From: Galaxea fascicularis
Lineage: Eukaryota > Cnidaria > Anthozoa > Scleractinia > Euphylliidae
Assembly (NCBI GenBank): GCA_948470475.1
Contig: OX419341.1
Location: 3,085,084-3,149,083 of the forward strand
Length of the DNA: 64,000 nucleotides
Reading direction: 5' to 3'
Below, piece by piece: positions 52,401 through 60,346 of the stretch; the first letter of the stretch is position 1; each line of letters begins with the position of its first letter. The notes under the pieces were generated by a model. That model saw only the letters and a program-made list of their open reading frames with translations, was not told the DNA's origin and did not search any database. The position numbers and the translations under genes were made by a program.

Positions 52401-55400
52401 TGTAACCCGGCTTGTGATGCGGTCCGTTGTAATGCTGGTTTGTAATGAGGTCTTTTGTAACCCAGGTTGTAATGAGGTTCGTTGTAACCCGGGTTGTAAG
52501 GAGGGCCGTTGTAAGCCAGGTTGTATTGAGGTCTGTTGTAACCCGGGTTGTATTGAGGGCCGTTGTAACCCAGGTTGTAATGAGGTCTGATGTAATATGG
52601 GTTGTAATGAGGTCTATTGGAATGCTTGTTTGTAATAAGGTCTGTTGTAATGCTGGTTTGTAAGGTCGTGTACTTTGTAACCCAGTCTATAATGAGTTTC
52701 ATTGTAATGCTGGTTTGTAATATCAGGTACTTTGTAACCCTGGTTGCAACGAGGTCCGTTGTAACGCTTGTTTGTGTTGTCAGGTACTTTGTAACCCCAG
52801 TTTGTAATGATGTCTGTTGTAACGCTGGTTTATAATGAAGTCCGTTGTAATGCTGGTTTGTAATGTCAGGTAGTTTGCAACCCTAATTTGTAATGTCAGG
52901 TACTTTGTAACGCTGCTTTGGAGTGAGGTTCTTTGTAATGCTGGTTTGTAATGCGAGGTACTTTCTAACACTGGTTTGTAATGAGGCCCTGCTGATTTGT
53001 AATGTCAGGTACTTTGTAACCCTGGGTGGTAATGCAGTCCTTTGTAACTCTGGTTTGTAATGTCAGGTCCTTTGTAACACTAGGGAGTTTAAGATTCTAC
53101 GACGCAACGGCAACGAAAACGTCATTTCAAAATACAACTTCTCGTTTGTTTAACTCTTTCGCGATTATTCCAACTTGTTTAACATGAAAAATGCTGGTGA
53201 GCTGTCCAGGGTCTAAATTACTGTGAACGATGTTAAAGCAAAGAAAGAGAAAGAAAAACTTCTTACCATACACTCATGTTCTCGAGAAAACCCGAAATTT
53301 GGTCATTTCACGTTGTTGTTTCGCAGAGGACGGCAAAGAAATGTACCAAAATGTTTTTTCTTTCTCTTTCTTTGCTTTAACATCGTTCATAGTAATTTAG
53401 GCCCTGGCCAGCTCGCCAGCATTTTTCATGTTAAACAAATTGGAATAATCTCGAAAGAGTTACACAAACGAGAAGTTGTATTTTGAAATGACGTTTTCGT
53501 TGCCGTCGCGTCGTAGAATGTTAAACTCCCTACTGGTTTGTAATGTCAGATACTTTGTAACAGTGGTTTGTAATGTCAGGTACATTGCAAAAATTGTAAC
53601 CCTGGTTTGTAATGAGGTCCTTTCTAACACTGGTTTGTAATGTGAGGTGCTTTGTAACACTGGTTTGCTCACATAGAGTGGTTTTCAATTGAGTGGTGAA
53701 AGTTCATAATTTTTTGCATTTGCTTTGGTTTAATTTGCTTTACCTCACCGTGCGATTGGTTGACAAAACTCACGCCACTTTCTCAGCCAATGAGGAGCAA
53801 AACTAAAACCAATAGCAAGTTGTATGCACGCATTTCCTGCACTTGCTATCAGTTGCATGTAATAACTTCAAATTCTGATTGGTTCACTAAACTGTCTTCA
53901 TCTCTTGTGATTGGTCAGAGCAATTACTGTTGCAGTTTTGATTTTTCAACACTCAGTTGAAAACCACGGTATTCTAACTGAAGATTTTGTACTTTATTTA
54001 AAATTGTGAGCTTAGACTGATTATCTTGCCTCCACTTCCCACAATGCCTTGGAGCTTGTAGCCGATGTAGCCGTCTGTCTTGCTGTAGTTCTCAAAAAGA
54101 CGTATGACTTCTTCTTGTAGTCATCGCAAGTCAGAAATTTCTCTTGCTCTGCATGGAAAAGTCTGACAACATCACCCTGAAAAGAGTAATTAAAAATTAT
54201 TTATTAAAAGCTTAGTCCCACAATTCTGCATAACGTTGTAACTGCAAGAGCATGTAATTCTGATTAGGGTTCAAAGCTGTCAACTCACCCCTTTCAGGAC
54301 ATCATCGCTATTATCCTCATATGCAAGAAAGAGAGATATTTTCCAACTTGTGTTGCAGTTAACAGCATTAACCTTTAAATATAAACACAAGCAAAAATAT
54401 ATTTTAAATTAAAAGGAGATATGTGGTTACAGTATGCCACTGATACTAAATACTAAACACTAGCCTAGGGGAAATAAAAAAGGAGAGAGAAATAGAAAGG
54501 AAGTACAGTTGCAGAATAATAAATAGGTAAATAAAAAAAAGCAATATTTGTATATAGAGCAGTTTTTAATGGAGTGTCATAAAACCAAAGCCAAAGCAAT
54601 AATAATTATTACTCCAGCCAATCACAACACACCGGAACAGTGCAATGGGCCAATCAGAATTTAAAGCAATTGCACATAGCCAGCACCAACTGCGGGAAAA
54701 ATACGTGTGTGCAAGTTGTGATTGGTTTTGGTTTTGTTCTGAGAGTGGCACAAGTTTTTTTCGGCCAATCAGAGACCAAAGAAATGTAAAACTAAAGCAA
54801 AAGCAATAGACCATTTTACAGTTGTGGCTGAGTTACCTGGCCTGTGAATGGAAGCGAGGCTGAGGGTGACCTTGTTTTGATACAAACCATTCTGTTTTTC
54901 TTAATATGTAAATGCAGACTAATTAGCATTACAACAATATGATTTACATGGTAAAAACAGTGAGGTCCCTATCAATACAAGGTCACCGGCAACCTCGCTG
55001 CCATTCATAGGCCAGGTCACTGAGCGAACAACTGTAAAATGGCCTATTACCATCTGACACTTTATAATAAAAACCTTTCTAAATTATCAAGACAAGTATT
55101 AACCTCTTTACAGCCGGGATTATCAATCAGCTCCTGGTTGCTGGCATGGAGAGGCTGTCCAGCGTTAACAGGATTGAGTATAACTTTGTCACCGATAACA
55201 ACCTAGGACAAAACAGAATATCTATCAGTGAGAACTGTCATTAGATTTTAAATAAAACTTCCATATATTAATATTAAACAAAAATAGAAATACAGAAACA
55301 GCATTACTGTAACATATTTTTCTAACCTTATCTCCAGATGAACGAAGCTTGTAAAATGGAACAACATAAAACCAAGATCCCTGAGGAAAAATATATTGAA

Positions 55401-58400
55401 GCTGCATTTTCAGTAATTTAACATAAAATTGTTTTGGGAAAGCAGTTGTTTTCTTTTCCACCAGTAAAAAGGTATTTTAAGAAAACATTTCAAACATATT
55501 TGTGGAAGAGTACCAGGACTACCACTGTTTGCAAACTGCAATTATATCACTTTATCATGACAAAGTACAACCTGATCGATAAAATAAATAAATGCCAAGA
55601 ATGTCCACTAGGAACACTACTGACTTGCCACTTGCACTGACGATAATTAAACCGAAACTTTGACTGGCTCTTTAAATTCAGCCTGTGCCAGAAAGTTGTC
55701 TTTAAGAAGTAAGTGTTAACATTTGAAGTAAACACCTACAACTGAAAGTCTGGGGGGTTGAATGTCGGCTCCTGTCTTCAAAGTCATTTACCTCATTTCC
55801 ATTCGTATCCAGGGTCACTCTCATAGCATTTTTCTCCCTCAATGCAGGAAGTCGCTTATTCACTGTCAGAAATTTATTACTCTTCACATGAAGCAGCTGA
55901 AATGACCAATTTTCATGCAAATGAATATACAATGGCATATGTTAGAAGCTCCTTTAATGACACCCTCATTTGATCCCTGACAAGTCTATCATTTTACTGT
56001 CACATCTTGTAATAAGCCCCACCCCTCTCTAGTGATAATATCTGCCTCCTTTCACGAGCTCTTACAAACAGCCCTCTTTAGTCTCCAACACGTCTCACCA
56101 GCTAGTCTGCATGGCAAAACATACATTCACGCCATATGCTATAACATGTTTTTTTTATCATCAAGATGGTAAATATTTTAATAACTAGATTCTGTAAACA
56201 GCACCTGTATCACTCCTCCATATTCTACTACACTTCCTAAACACTTTTTGTATTCGGAGTCATTCTGCTTCTTCTCCAACTCTGCTGCGTGCTGAAAAAT
56301 GTATTTAAAAAGAAAAATCAAACAAAAGCTAAAAAGAAACAGTGGCCATCCAATAACAATTTTTTTTTCAAATTCCCACTGTATAGTTCCTCCCACAATT
56401 TTTTTAGGTACTAAAATCAGCTTCCCAAATAAGGTAAAAATACAGTTGCTCTGGATTGAATAATTTATTGCTTTGCTGGAGATGTAGCACAAATTCTCTG
56501 ATATTTACACCTGTCCATCTAATTAAGGTACATGGTCCAAGACTATAAGAAAGCACAGTGTAGTTAATTATACAATACCAATAATTTATCAAATTATTAG
56601 TAAGAGTTAATACAGTTCAGTCTTTCCCTTTGATGAATTTGATTTTATTTACTCCAAGATAATACACCAGGATGTCAGAATATCATGTAAATGCAGAAGA
56701 TATGATTTCACACCATGAAAATATGCATTTAAACATGAACAGAAAATGATAATATGAGTAAGCAGGATTCAATGGTGTTTACAGTTATTTAAATTCTACA
56801 TTTTTCCTCTAAAAGTTCAGATCTGACCAAGCAAGGCATCATGCAAAACACCAAGTATAAATGTCTTATTAATTAATTTTTTGTTCTATAGAAAACTATT
56901 TCAGCATTAGTCTAATATCATGGCATTTCTTTTAGTTCCTTTTTGAACAATATCATGAACATGCATGAAATGTACATTGTTTGGTTAAAAGTATTGGATA
57001 CATGTATATCAAGGTCCAGTCAAATCTGTTTATAGCAAAAACATGATGGATTGCACAATATATTACAATTAGGTACTGAACAAAGTTGCTTGAAACTATT
57101 TTTGTACAGTGATGTCAAAAATATATTCACTGAGTTTTTAAGACAAACAGGTAAGTCAGGTGTTATCTATTAAACATTTATTACCAACAATCTATTATCA
57201 CCTGATAAAAGAATTAAACGGAGAAAACAGAGCTATGAAATTTTTAATGAAATCTGCTGTATTTCCATGAGGTGTGAGTTTTTCTATGAATCCCAACTTG
57301 GGTGCAACTTTTCTCTTCACTTTTTTATTTATAAAAAAAAATTAAAAAATTAAATAAAAAGTAACATTTACAACCTCAGCCTGACCTAGTTACATTATTT
57401 TAAAACCACAGCCCAACTCAGCCACAGTACAACAGCAAGTACTTTTGCTTTGAGAATATTGAAGAAAGCAAACTAAAGGATGTAATTCTTCCCTAAGGAT
57501 TATGCAGCATGTCTTCTATGATACAGGATATATCAGAATAATTTTTATTCACTGAACAAGTTTTCTGCCATTTGTTTAGAAATCTAGAGGTTGAAGAAGA
57601 TGTGTCATGTTTTTATAGGGACGATGGCATTGATGATACTCAGCTCATCCAGTTTGCTTACAAAAGTCATATACCTCTTACTAACTGAGTTCGTGGTCCA
57701 TACTGTAAGTTGTAGACCGAGATTTTCCCCATTCACTTATCGCCCAAGCACAAACCACGCAGGCCATAAATCAACAGGAAAAATTGAGGATCCGTAACTT
57801 ATAGTAAGGACCAAGAAAACAAGGTTAGTAAGATATTTATTATATCTCTGAGGTCAATTGTGCGCACGGGAAAGGAAACTTTAAAATTCAGTGGGCCGTA
57901 CAGTAGAATCCGGCCCCAAAATTGACCAATCACAGCGCACATACTAACTGAGAGATACAATAAGGGGACTTAGATTAACAAAAGTCTGTAAAATTCTAGT
58001 TAATTTCATGAGGATCCATTCATGAGGATCAATTCAATTCAATTTCAAGCAGCAGAATAGGGTACTAATAATGTTTTCAGTACTTTGGTCTATTGCGTCT
58101 AGCAGAATTTAAGTCATGAGATGACACTTGTGCCAGTTCCATTTGGTGATAGAGACCATGGGACACAGTTCAAAGTTCTGCTGCTTATAAACAGACCTTT
58201 CAGCTAAGATTTATATTTTTATTATATATGGTGGTGAAGAAACATTTCCCAACATTGAAAATACAAAATTAATTGTACTGAAAGAAGGAAATCTATGACA
58301 ATTTCCAAAGAAAAAAGGAAATAAATAAATAATAAATAAATAATACTTAATTGACTACTCCCCTAGTGGGGCTTTTCAGGGACAATGAAACAAATAATAC

Positions 58401-58612
58401 AGTCAAATAAACACAACAGAGTTAAGAATCCCAACTGGTGGGAGGCAGACCAGTTGGCTATTTACAAGGACAATGAGGAGTTGATCTAGGCACGAACCCA
58501 GAACAACACCCGCTAGTGGCTAGAGCGGGATTTGAACCCGGGTCACCACATTGAAATCCAGCGCCCTAGAGTACTCGGCCATCCTACCTCCTCAATATCA
58601 AAATATCAAACT

Positions 58613-58647
<35 letters not shown>

Positions 58648-60346
58648 TTTATTTATCCTGGTAAAAGACCGGTCAGTCAATCAACAAAGGTTGATAGACT
58701 GGTATTAATCGGTGACCAGGAATCATGTTTAAAAGCAATACCCAATGAACCGATAAACCAAATAAATAAATTAAAATGCAAAGTTACTTTGTTTACCGAT
58801 GAATTTATTAAAGCTTTCCTTGTTTGAGAAAAATGATCAAAGGACCCAGCAAAAGGCAACCCAAGATGACCACATTTTTAATTGACTTCCTCCATACATG
58901 TATTTATAATACCAGGTGTGTACAATTTAACATGGTACAGCTTGGATTTTTAAAATGCAGCACATTAAAACAATAAAGTAAATACAGCTGCAAACATTTT
59001 CTAGCTACACAGTTGTATACCACTTTGGATCAAAGATCCCACAAGATGTTTGCATGTTTTTTTTTTAAATGTCTTTGTTATATATTAGCCATCCACGCAA
59101 TTTACGTTCAATTAAAATCAAACAATAAATTAAAGTCGTCCCTCTCGTATGCAAATCACAACAAAAAAATATTAGAAACTACATATTTGTTTTCGCTCAA
59201 GTGCGAAAAGTGCATTTTTCTCTCGAAAATAAAACGGAAAGAATTCTGGGAAATGGAACCATTCCCGAAGCGGGGCATTGTTTTTTCAGACTTTTTGACT
59301 GTAAGCTAAAATATCTTGAACAAGACAAATTAGTGGCAAATATTAAGTCAGCTAGATTGCTGAAAGAGAGAATAACCACTACATCCAGGTTGTGTCTCAC
59401 GGTCACCCTATTTCTTGTTATGTACTTTGATCGAAAACCAGCTTACACATAAAGAAAGCCAGGTTAATTTTCAGTGGCTGCGACGAGAACACCATAAACG
59501 TTTATGCTCTACGAAAAACCCTTGTAGATTATTAGCTTAACATGACCTCACAAAGATGGGAACAAATGTCTAAGCTTAATTGGTTTAGCAATAATTTCGA
59601 TGTATTTTCCTGCGCGATCCACAGCTTAAAAAATATCCATTTCTTAAAAAATATATCTTTATCCGTTATTATGGTCGCAGTTCCACGAGTACATTGAACA
59701 AACTTAACGGTTGTGATATGTACGAGAAATTGACTCCCGAATCAGCTTGGGAGACAGCGGCACTGTTTCCTGGTTGTTGTCCGCGTTAATGGCGAATAAG
59801 AAAGGGCATGAAAAAGCAATACACTAACAGACTTGACGAATACTTTCTACTTACATGTAGTTTCTTCAGCAAAACTGCATCGGTTGCGCTGGTAGTTGGT
59901 TTAGCAGCCTTCCAGAACTGCTTTTGGGCAGAGTAGCGATTCGATGGACAAATTTTGAACAAGCAGTCTGGATTTGATAGGGATTGAAACAAGTATAGAT
60001 GCGTGAATCGCTTGATCTGGCAATACAGCTAAGCTTATTATTATAACTCACAATCTAAACAAGCACAAGGCATGTTTATAAACGGAAGATCAAATTCACT
60101 TACCGCGAAACTTCTTCGGTGGATTGTTGAGGTCACCGGCGGATGGTTGCACCACACATCGATCGTCGATGAGGCTGAAAAAAGAACATCTTCGATTTAA
60201 ACGGAAAAGCACTATATTTAACAGATTGAAACAAGATATTCATCTCGCTTCCTTTACCCAAGTGTGCTAATGAATCCATTCACGGTGCCTTCAGCAAAAA
60301 GCGACACGATATCTCCGATATGCAGAAAGCTTGTCTGCTGGGCCAT
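15878..60346 (-). CDS. ITPR: Inositol 1,4,5-trisphosphate receptor, full-length, 55 exons
   Basis: ER calcium-release channel opened by IP3; a homotetramer in the ER membrane. Joining 55 exons with matching phases gives 8205 nt, 2734 residues plus stop, the usual family length (~2700). The start is [12 protein letters not shown] at 60346. Order of regions: suppressor (about 1-225), IP3-binding core (about 226-560), long regulatory armadillo region, six-helix channel (about 2230-2590), zinc-finger-like linker and C-terminal coiled coil. Similarity appears greatest to vertebrate ITPR1. Exon 28 is tentative. Three introns (after exons 9, 16 and 46) use GC donors. Coordinates of each block are given in the six following entries. 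It is divergently paired with GLYCTK. Confidence 0.96.
17114..17550. mobile_element. Short inverted-repeat DNA element, 437 bp
   Basis: Ends gagggtcctgaaggg and cccttcaggaccctc are inverted copies. The element is flanked by a 6-bp direct repeat, tatatc, at 17108-17113 and 17551-17556. It lies in the ITPR intron before exon 54. The interior is rich in gggaatgggaat-type words and has no transposase frame. Confidence 0.75.
17787..17930. mobile_element. Short MITE, 144 bp
   Basis: Ends caggtttctcagtag and ctactgagaaccctg are inverted copies with one mismatch. Flanking gctaaa is duplicated at 17781-17786 and 17931-17936. It sits less than 250 bp from the preceding element in the same ITPR intron. 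Confidence 0.7.
17946..17990. repeat. (atcatt)n microsatellite
   Basis: A run of atcatt/atcatc hexamer units immediately beyond the 17787 MITE. Simple sequence, intronic. Confidence 0.85.
18996..19192. repeat. Long gat/gac trinucleotide-rich microsatellite
   Basis: Imperfect (gat), (gac) and (ggtgac)n units run for about 200 bp in the ITPR intron between exons 51 and 52. Reading it as protein gives His/Arg- or Asp/Val-rich nonsense in every frame. Confidence 0.85.
20003..20098. repeat. (atcagt/atcgtt)n microsatellite
   Basis: Imperfect hexamers such as tatcgt, tatcag and catcat fill the ITPR intron just upstream of exon 50. Confidence 0.75.
21527..27873 (-). CDS. ITPR: ITPR exons 37-46: distal regulatory region
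   Basis: Exons: 27873-27725, 27299-27188, 26821-26501, 25912-25690, 24505-24231, 24109-23906, 23779-23669, 22956-22753, 22200-22090, 21652-21527. They hold the highly conserved stretches [73 protein letters not shown] and [20 protein letters not shown]. Exon 46 ends N-S-K and is followed by gcaagt, a third GC donor; the next exon begins V-S-D-F-F in phase 0. A 105-bp tandem repeat lies in the intron before exon 37. Confidence 0.95.
21762..22010. mobile_element. Diverged copy of the CCAAT-rich MITE family
   Basis: Contains aaccaatcacaat-type words, gcgggaaaccacgcgcttgca and tggctgagaaagtggcgcgag. These match the middle of the elements at 40966, 53678 and 54558. The terminal repeats are decayed. 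Confidence 0.5.
27385..27443 (+). pseudogene. Decayed tRNA-like sequence
   Basis: The acceptor arms pair (ggtttcg at the start, cgaaacc at the end) and a T-arm-like gtcggttcaatcctggc follows a shortened middle. The D and anticodon arms are truncated, so it is not a working tRNA gene. A T-run (attttttc) follows, as in the tRNA-derived unit at 39185. Confidence 0.4.
27934..28385. repeat. Tandem repeat, about 105-bp period, ~4.3 copies
   Basis: Each unit begins gtggatgaaatcct and contains actttcctgtggtgctg and cgctgtaggaggtagttct. Starts are near 27936, 28039, 28143, 28249 and 28358. Copies are 85-95 percent alike by eye. Diverged single units continue at about 28920-29140. The array lies in the ITPR intron upstream of exon 37. 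Confidence 0.85.
28424..32951 (-). CDS. ITPR: ITPR exons 27-36: central regulatory region
   Basis: Exons: 32951-32856, 32598-32551 (tentative), 32501-32364, 32261-32136, 31809-31609, 31037-30786, 29986-29861, 29771-29643, 29373-29253, 28599-28424. Markers include [74 protein letters not shown] and [13 protein letters not shown]. Exon 28 was chosen because 48 nt keeps phase 0 on both sides; its acceptor is pyrimidine-poor, and a longer version from 32659 would break phase. The exon 30 donor lies inside a local tandem repeat. Confidence 0.9.
28662..28860. mobile_element. MITE, 199 bp
   Basis: Ends gctaaactaggaaacattg and caacgtttcctagtttagc are inverted. The inner blocks also mirror each other around gcgtccgt. 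Intronic, no coding capacity. Confidence 0.65.
29428..29493. repeat. (cat/cac)n microsatellite
   Basis: A catcatcat run followed by caccatcac units; on the plus strand it would encode poly-His, which has no significance. Intronic in ITPR. Confidence 0.85.
30133..30501. mobile_element. TA-flanked MITE, same family as 53083-53530
   Basis: Starts gggagcttaaggaacgagg and ends gttgcttcaggtccc, with TA on each side. Inner words (gacggcaacg, aatgacgttctcgttgccg, tttttcatgttaaacaaac, aataatcacgaaagagtta) are shared with the element inside the minisatellite. Located in the ITPR intron before exon 33. Confidence 0.75.
31930..32146. repeat. Local tandem repeat containing the exon 30 splice donor
   Basis: Five to six units of about 37-43 bp, each with ggggtgacgatcaaggtg and a variant of cttacccctggggtga. 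The last unit overlaps the end of ITPR exon 30, so the real donor (accccaggg|gtaag on the minus strand) is one copy. An identical copy of that junction sits at 32013-32028. Confidence 0.8.
33044..33231. mobile_element. MITE, about 188 bp
   Basis: Left end aacaaatagattccgtttg and right end aaatgaaatctatttgtt are inverted. Inside, gatgacgtcaaaacgtggta pairs with taccacattttgacgtcc. Intronic in ITPR. Confidence 0.65.
33580..33785. repeat. Dispersed repeat, copy 3
   Basis: Begins taaacccttaaactgatcgg and shares long blocks with 3715-3920 in the same orientation. Intronic in ITPR. Confidence 0.55.
33855..40721 (-). CDS. ITPR: ITPR exons 18-26: proximal regulatory region
   Basis: Exons: 40721-40599, 40481-40386, 39909-39754, 39094-38944, 38631-38490, 37854-37552, 35965-35911, 35216-35048, 34151-33855. 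They encode helical-repeat (RIH) segments, recognisable as [65 protein letters not shown] and [18 protein letters not shown]. Exon 26 carries [14 protein letters not shown] and a Ser/Lys-rich linker that is poorly conserved, a region that in vertebrates is subject to phosphorylation and splicing. Introns here hold several MITEs. Confidence 0.93.
35272..35434. repeat. Dispersed repeat with a long 3' match to 40757
   Basis: Contains aaagaaactgtggtgttg, gacgaagggctaacgctcg, aaacgtcagctttt and atcaactccgttgataaaacc. The start and end match the shorter copy at 40757-40865. Its nature (a LINE or Penelope-type 3' end, perhaps) is not settled. Confidence 0.6.
36647..36913. mobile_element. TTAA-flanked MITE, piggyBac-type, 267 bp
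   Basis: TTAA lies at both ends (36647-36650 and 36910-36913). The termini cgaggcctttcaag and cttggaaggcctct are inverted. TTAA targeting is the hallmark of piggyBac elements. The interior is rich in cgcc/tgtcg words and has a T-tract. Confidence 0.65.
38708..38886. mobile_element. MITE, 179 bp
   Basis: Inverted ends ccaatacattgacataatg and cattatgtcggtgtattgg, with inner inverted words around tcacaaagtgtc. It lies just upstream of ITPR exon 22. Confidence 0.7.
39185..39330 (+). pseudogene. 5'-truncated copy of the tRNA-Thr-like unit
   Basis: Starts at gagcatctcaccgatatcgcg and keeps the T arm (acgggttcaaatcctgt), acceptor strand, T-run and about 90 bp of the downstream body of the array unit at 44812-46479. 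The 5' half of the tRNA is absent and the anticodon region is altered. The match beyond the tRNA shows that tRNA and body moved together, as a SINE does. Confidence 0.7.
40757..40865. repeat. Shorter copy of the 35272 repeat
   Basis: Matches aaagaaactgt, gcgtcggtgggg, cctgtacggtggtcaattta and tcaactccgttgataaaacc. It lacks the middle block with cgctcgaaacgtcag. Confidence 0.6.
40966..41374. mobile_element. CCAAT-rich MITE with a nested second MITE
   Basis: Ends agcggttttcaactgagtg and cactcgactgaaaaccgct are inverted. The body has aaccaatcgcgacttgc, ttttcccgcgctttgcg and gattggtc words shared with the copies at 21762, 53678 and 54558. A second element (41019-41171) interrupts its left half. 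Confidence 0.75.
41019..41171. mobile_element. Nested MITE inside the 40966 element
   Basis: Ends ggccatttccgagttcgct and agcgatctcggaaatggcc are inverted, with further inner pairing of gagcctctatttcaaagcg. It sits in sequence that is continuous in the sister copies, so it inserted later. Confidence 0.7.
41405..44780 (-). CDS. ITPR: ITPR exons 10-17: rest of the IP3-binding core
   Basis: Exons: 44780-44685, 44230-44076, 43466-43367, 43186-43026, 42631-42490, 42353-42195, 42007-41835, 41524-41405. The 5- and 4-phosphate contacts are conserved: R487, K491 and R494 in [11 protein letters not shown], and Y550-R551-K552 in TYRKNQ. Exon 16 ends with a GC donor (gcaagt) that leaves AG, completed to AGG (Arg) by exon 17 ([10 protein letters not shown]). 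Intron 9 just upstream carries the tRNA array and the minisatellite. Confidence 0.95.
44933..45004 (-). tRNA. tRNA-Thr(GGT)-like, copy 1
   Basis: 72 nt folding as a cloverleaf: acceptor ggcttca/tgaagcc, D arm gctc/gagc, T arm acggg-ttcgaat-cccgt. A box (tagctcagttgg) and B box (ggttcgaatcc) are intact, and the transcript runs into a T6 Pol III terminator after the gene. The anticodon loop ccggtat gives GGT (Thr). Position 33 is C instead of the near-universal U, and pair 31-39 is A-C. CCA is not encoded. It may be a SINE head instead of a working tRNA. Confidence 0.7.
45185..45256 (-). tRNA. tRNA-Thr(GGT)-like, copy 2
   Basis: Identical over 72 nt to copy 1, 252 bp further on. Confidence 0.7.
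45427..45498 (-). tRNA. tRNA-Thr(GGT)-like, copy 3
   Basis: Identical to copy 1. The spacing is 242 bp because the spacer before it lacks 10 bp. Confidence 0.7.
45679..45750 (-). tRNA. tRNA-Thr(GGT)-like, copy 4
   Basis: Identical to copy 1, 252 bp spacing. Confidence 0.7.
45931..46002 (-). tRNA. tRNA-Thr(GGT)-like, copy 5, last on this strand
   Basis: Identical to copy 1. It is followed by the broken spacer that leads into the inversion point. Confidence 0.7.
46083..46154 (+). tRNA. tRNA-Thr(GGT)-like, copy 6, inverted
   Basis: Same 72 nt on the opposite strand, head-to-head with copy 5 across an 80-bp junction. Its terminator is gattttttc. Confidence 0.7.
46335..46406 (+). tRNA. tRNA-Thr(GGT)-like, copy 7, inverted
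   Basis: Identical to copy 6, 252 bp further on. Its body is cut short at cttcacttgc, where the right flanking repeat starts. Confidence 0.7.
46494..47881. other. Part of ITPR intron 9 without recognised features
   Basis: Between the tRNA array and the minisatellite. The segment 47100-47310 is unusually C/T-rich with recurring cgttcct and cgtgccttt words. No exon, tRNA or terminal repeat was found. Confidence 0.4.
47882..53082. repeat. 27-bp minisatellite, about 190 units
   Basis: Core unit gttgtaacccgggttgtaat plus gaggtcc. Frequent variants end in aacgtca or gagctcc, or have acgcggg in place of acccggg. Each unit has two related halves (gttgtaac and gttgtaat), so it probably grew from a 12+15 bp dimer. 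Higher-order repeats exist: a marker block with accttggttgtaatgagg recurs near 48732, 49325, 49865, 50190 and 51080, at multiples of 27. From about 52400 the units decay into a ctggtttgtaatgtcaggta variant. Because 27 is divisible by three, frames on both strands stay open for up to 4.7 kb; none is a gene. Array within ITPR intron 9. Confidence 0.95.
53083..53530. mobile_element. TA-flanked MITE inserted in the minisatellite
   Basis: Ends gggagtttaagattctacg and cgtagaatgttaaactccc are inverted, with long inner pairing (gcaacgaaaacgtcatttc / gaaatgacgttttcgttgc). TA flanks both sides, and the minisatellite resumes directly after it (ctggtttgtaatgtc). Sister copy at 30133-30501. Confidence 0.85.
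53533..53669. repeat. Distal remnant of the minisatellite
   Basis: Degenerate ctggtttgtaatgtcagata-type units, cut off from the main array by the MITE. Confidence 0.8.
53678..53967. mobile_element. CCAAT-rich MITE, copy without nested element
   Basis: Ends agtggttttcaattgagtg and cactcagttgaaaaccac are inverted. It contains gcgattggttgacaaaact, gccactttctcagccaatg and gattggtcagagcaatta, matching 40966-41374. Confidence 0.75.
54030..60346 (-). CDS. ITPR: ITPR exons 1-9: suppressor domain and first half of the ligand core
   Basis: Exons: 60346-60258, 60174-60104, 59967-59855, 56291-56205, 55896-55792, 55380-55327, 55202-55104, 54372-54289, 54176-54030. They encode residues 1-283: the N-terminal beta-trefoil (suppressor), MIR repeats, and the loop that contacts the IP3 4-phosphate. 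That loop reads R-T-T-A-R at 263-267, where vertebrate ITPR1 has R-T-T-G-R. Exon 9 ends W-E-V-E and its intron starts gcaaga, a GC donor; the phase and the next exon ([12 protein letters not shown]) leave no GT alternative. Intron 3 (56292-59854) is 3.6 kb and holds a SINE. Confidence 0.95.
54558..54806. mobile_element. CCAAT-rich MITE, third copy, in reverse orientation
   Basis: Carries gagtgtcataaaaccaaagc at its left and gattggttttggttttgtt, agagtggcacaagttttt and ggccaatcagagacc toward the right. Its right end touches the next MITE. Confidence 0.6.
54809..55044. mobile_element. TA-flanked MITE, 236 bp
   Basis: Ends gaccattttacagttgtgg and gaacaactgtaaaatggcc are inverted. Inside, ctggcctgtgaatggaagcg pairs with cgctgccattcataggccag. 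TA at 54807-54808 and 55045-55046. In the ITPR intron between exons 7 and 8. Confidence 0.8.
58318..58593 (-). mobile_element. tRNA-derived SINE, fuller copy
   Basis: Read on the minus strand: a tRNA-Leu-like head (aggatggccgagtactctag, then gcgctggatttc, B box gggttcaaatcccgc), a body (ttgtaaatagccaactggtc, tttcattgtccctgaaaagc) and a tail of ttattta units. It retains the region between A and B boxes that is lost from the 6251 copy. Confidence 0.88.
58617..58750 (-). mobile_element. Possible retroposon 3' end with (aat)n tail
   Basis: Nine or more aat units lead into actttatttatcctggtaaa. The pattern matches 13637-13735. The body is not identified. Confidence 0.4.

Larger units (their letters stand above)
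56292..59854. other. ITPR intron 3
   Basis: AT-rich. It holds the SINE at 58318-58593, the (aat)n tail at 58617, and a weak inverted pair at about 57835-57963 (tatctctgag / ctgagagata). No exon is needed here: exon 3 and exon 4 join in phase. Confidence 0.6.

Noticed and set aside
47838..52590. Very long open frames on both strands, up to about 1570 codons
   Set aside because: They are produced by the 27-bp unit in several frames at once, with no start context, introns or recognisable domain.
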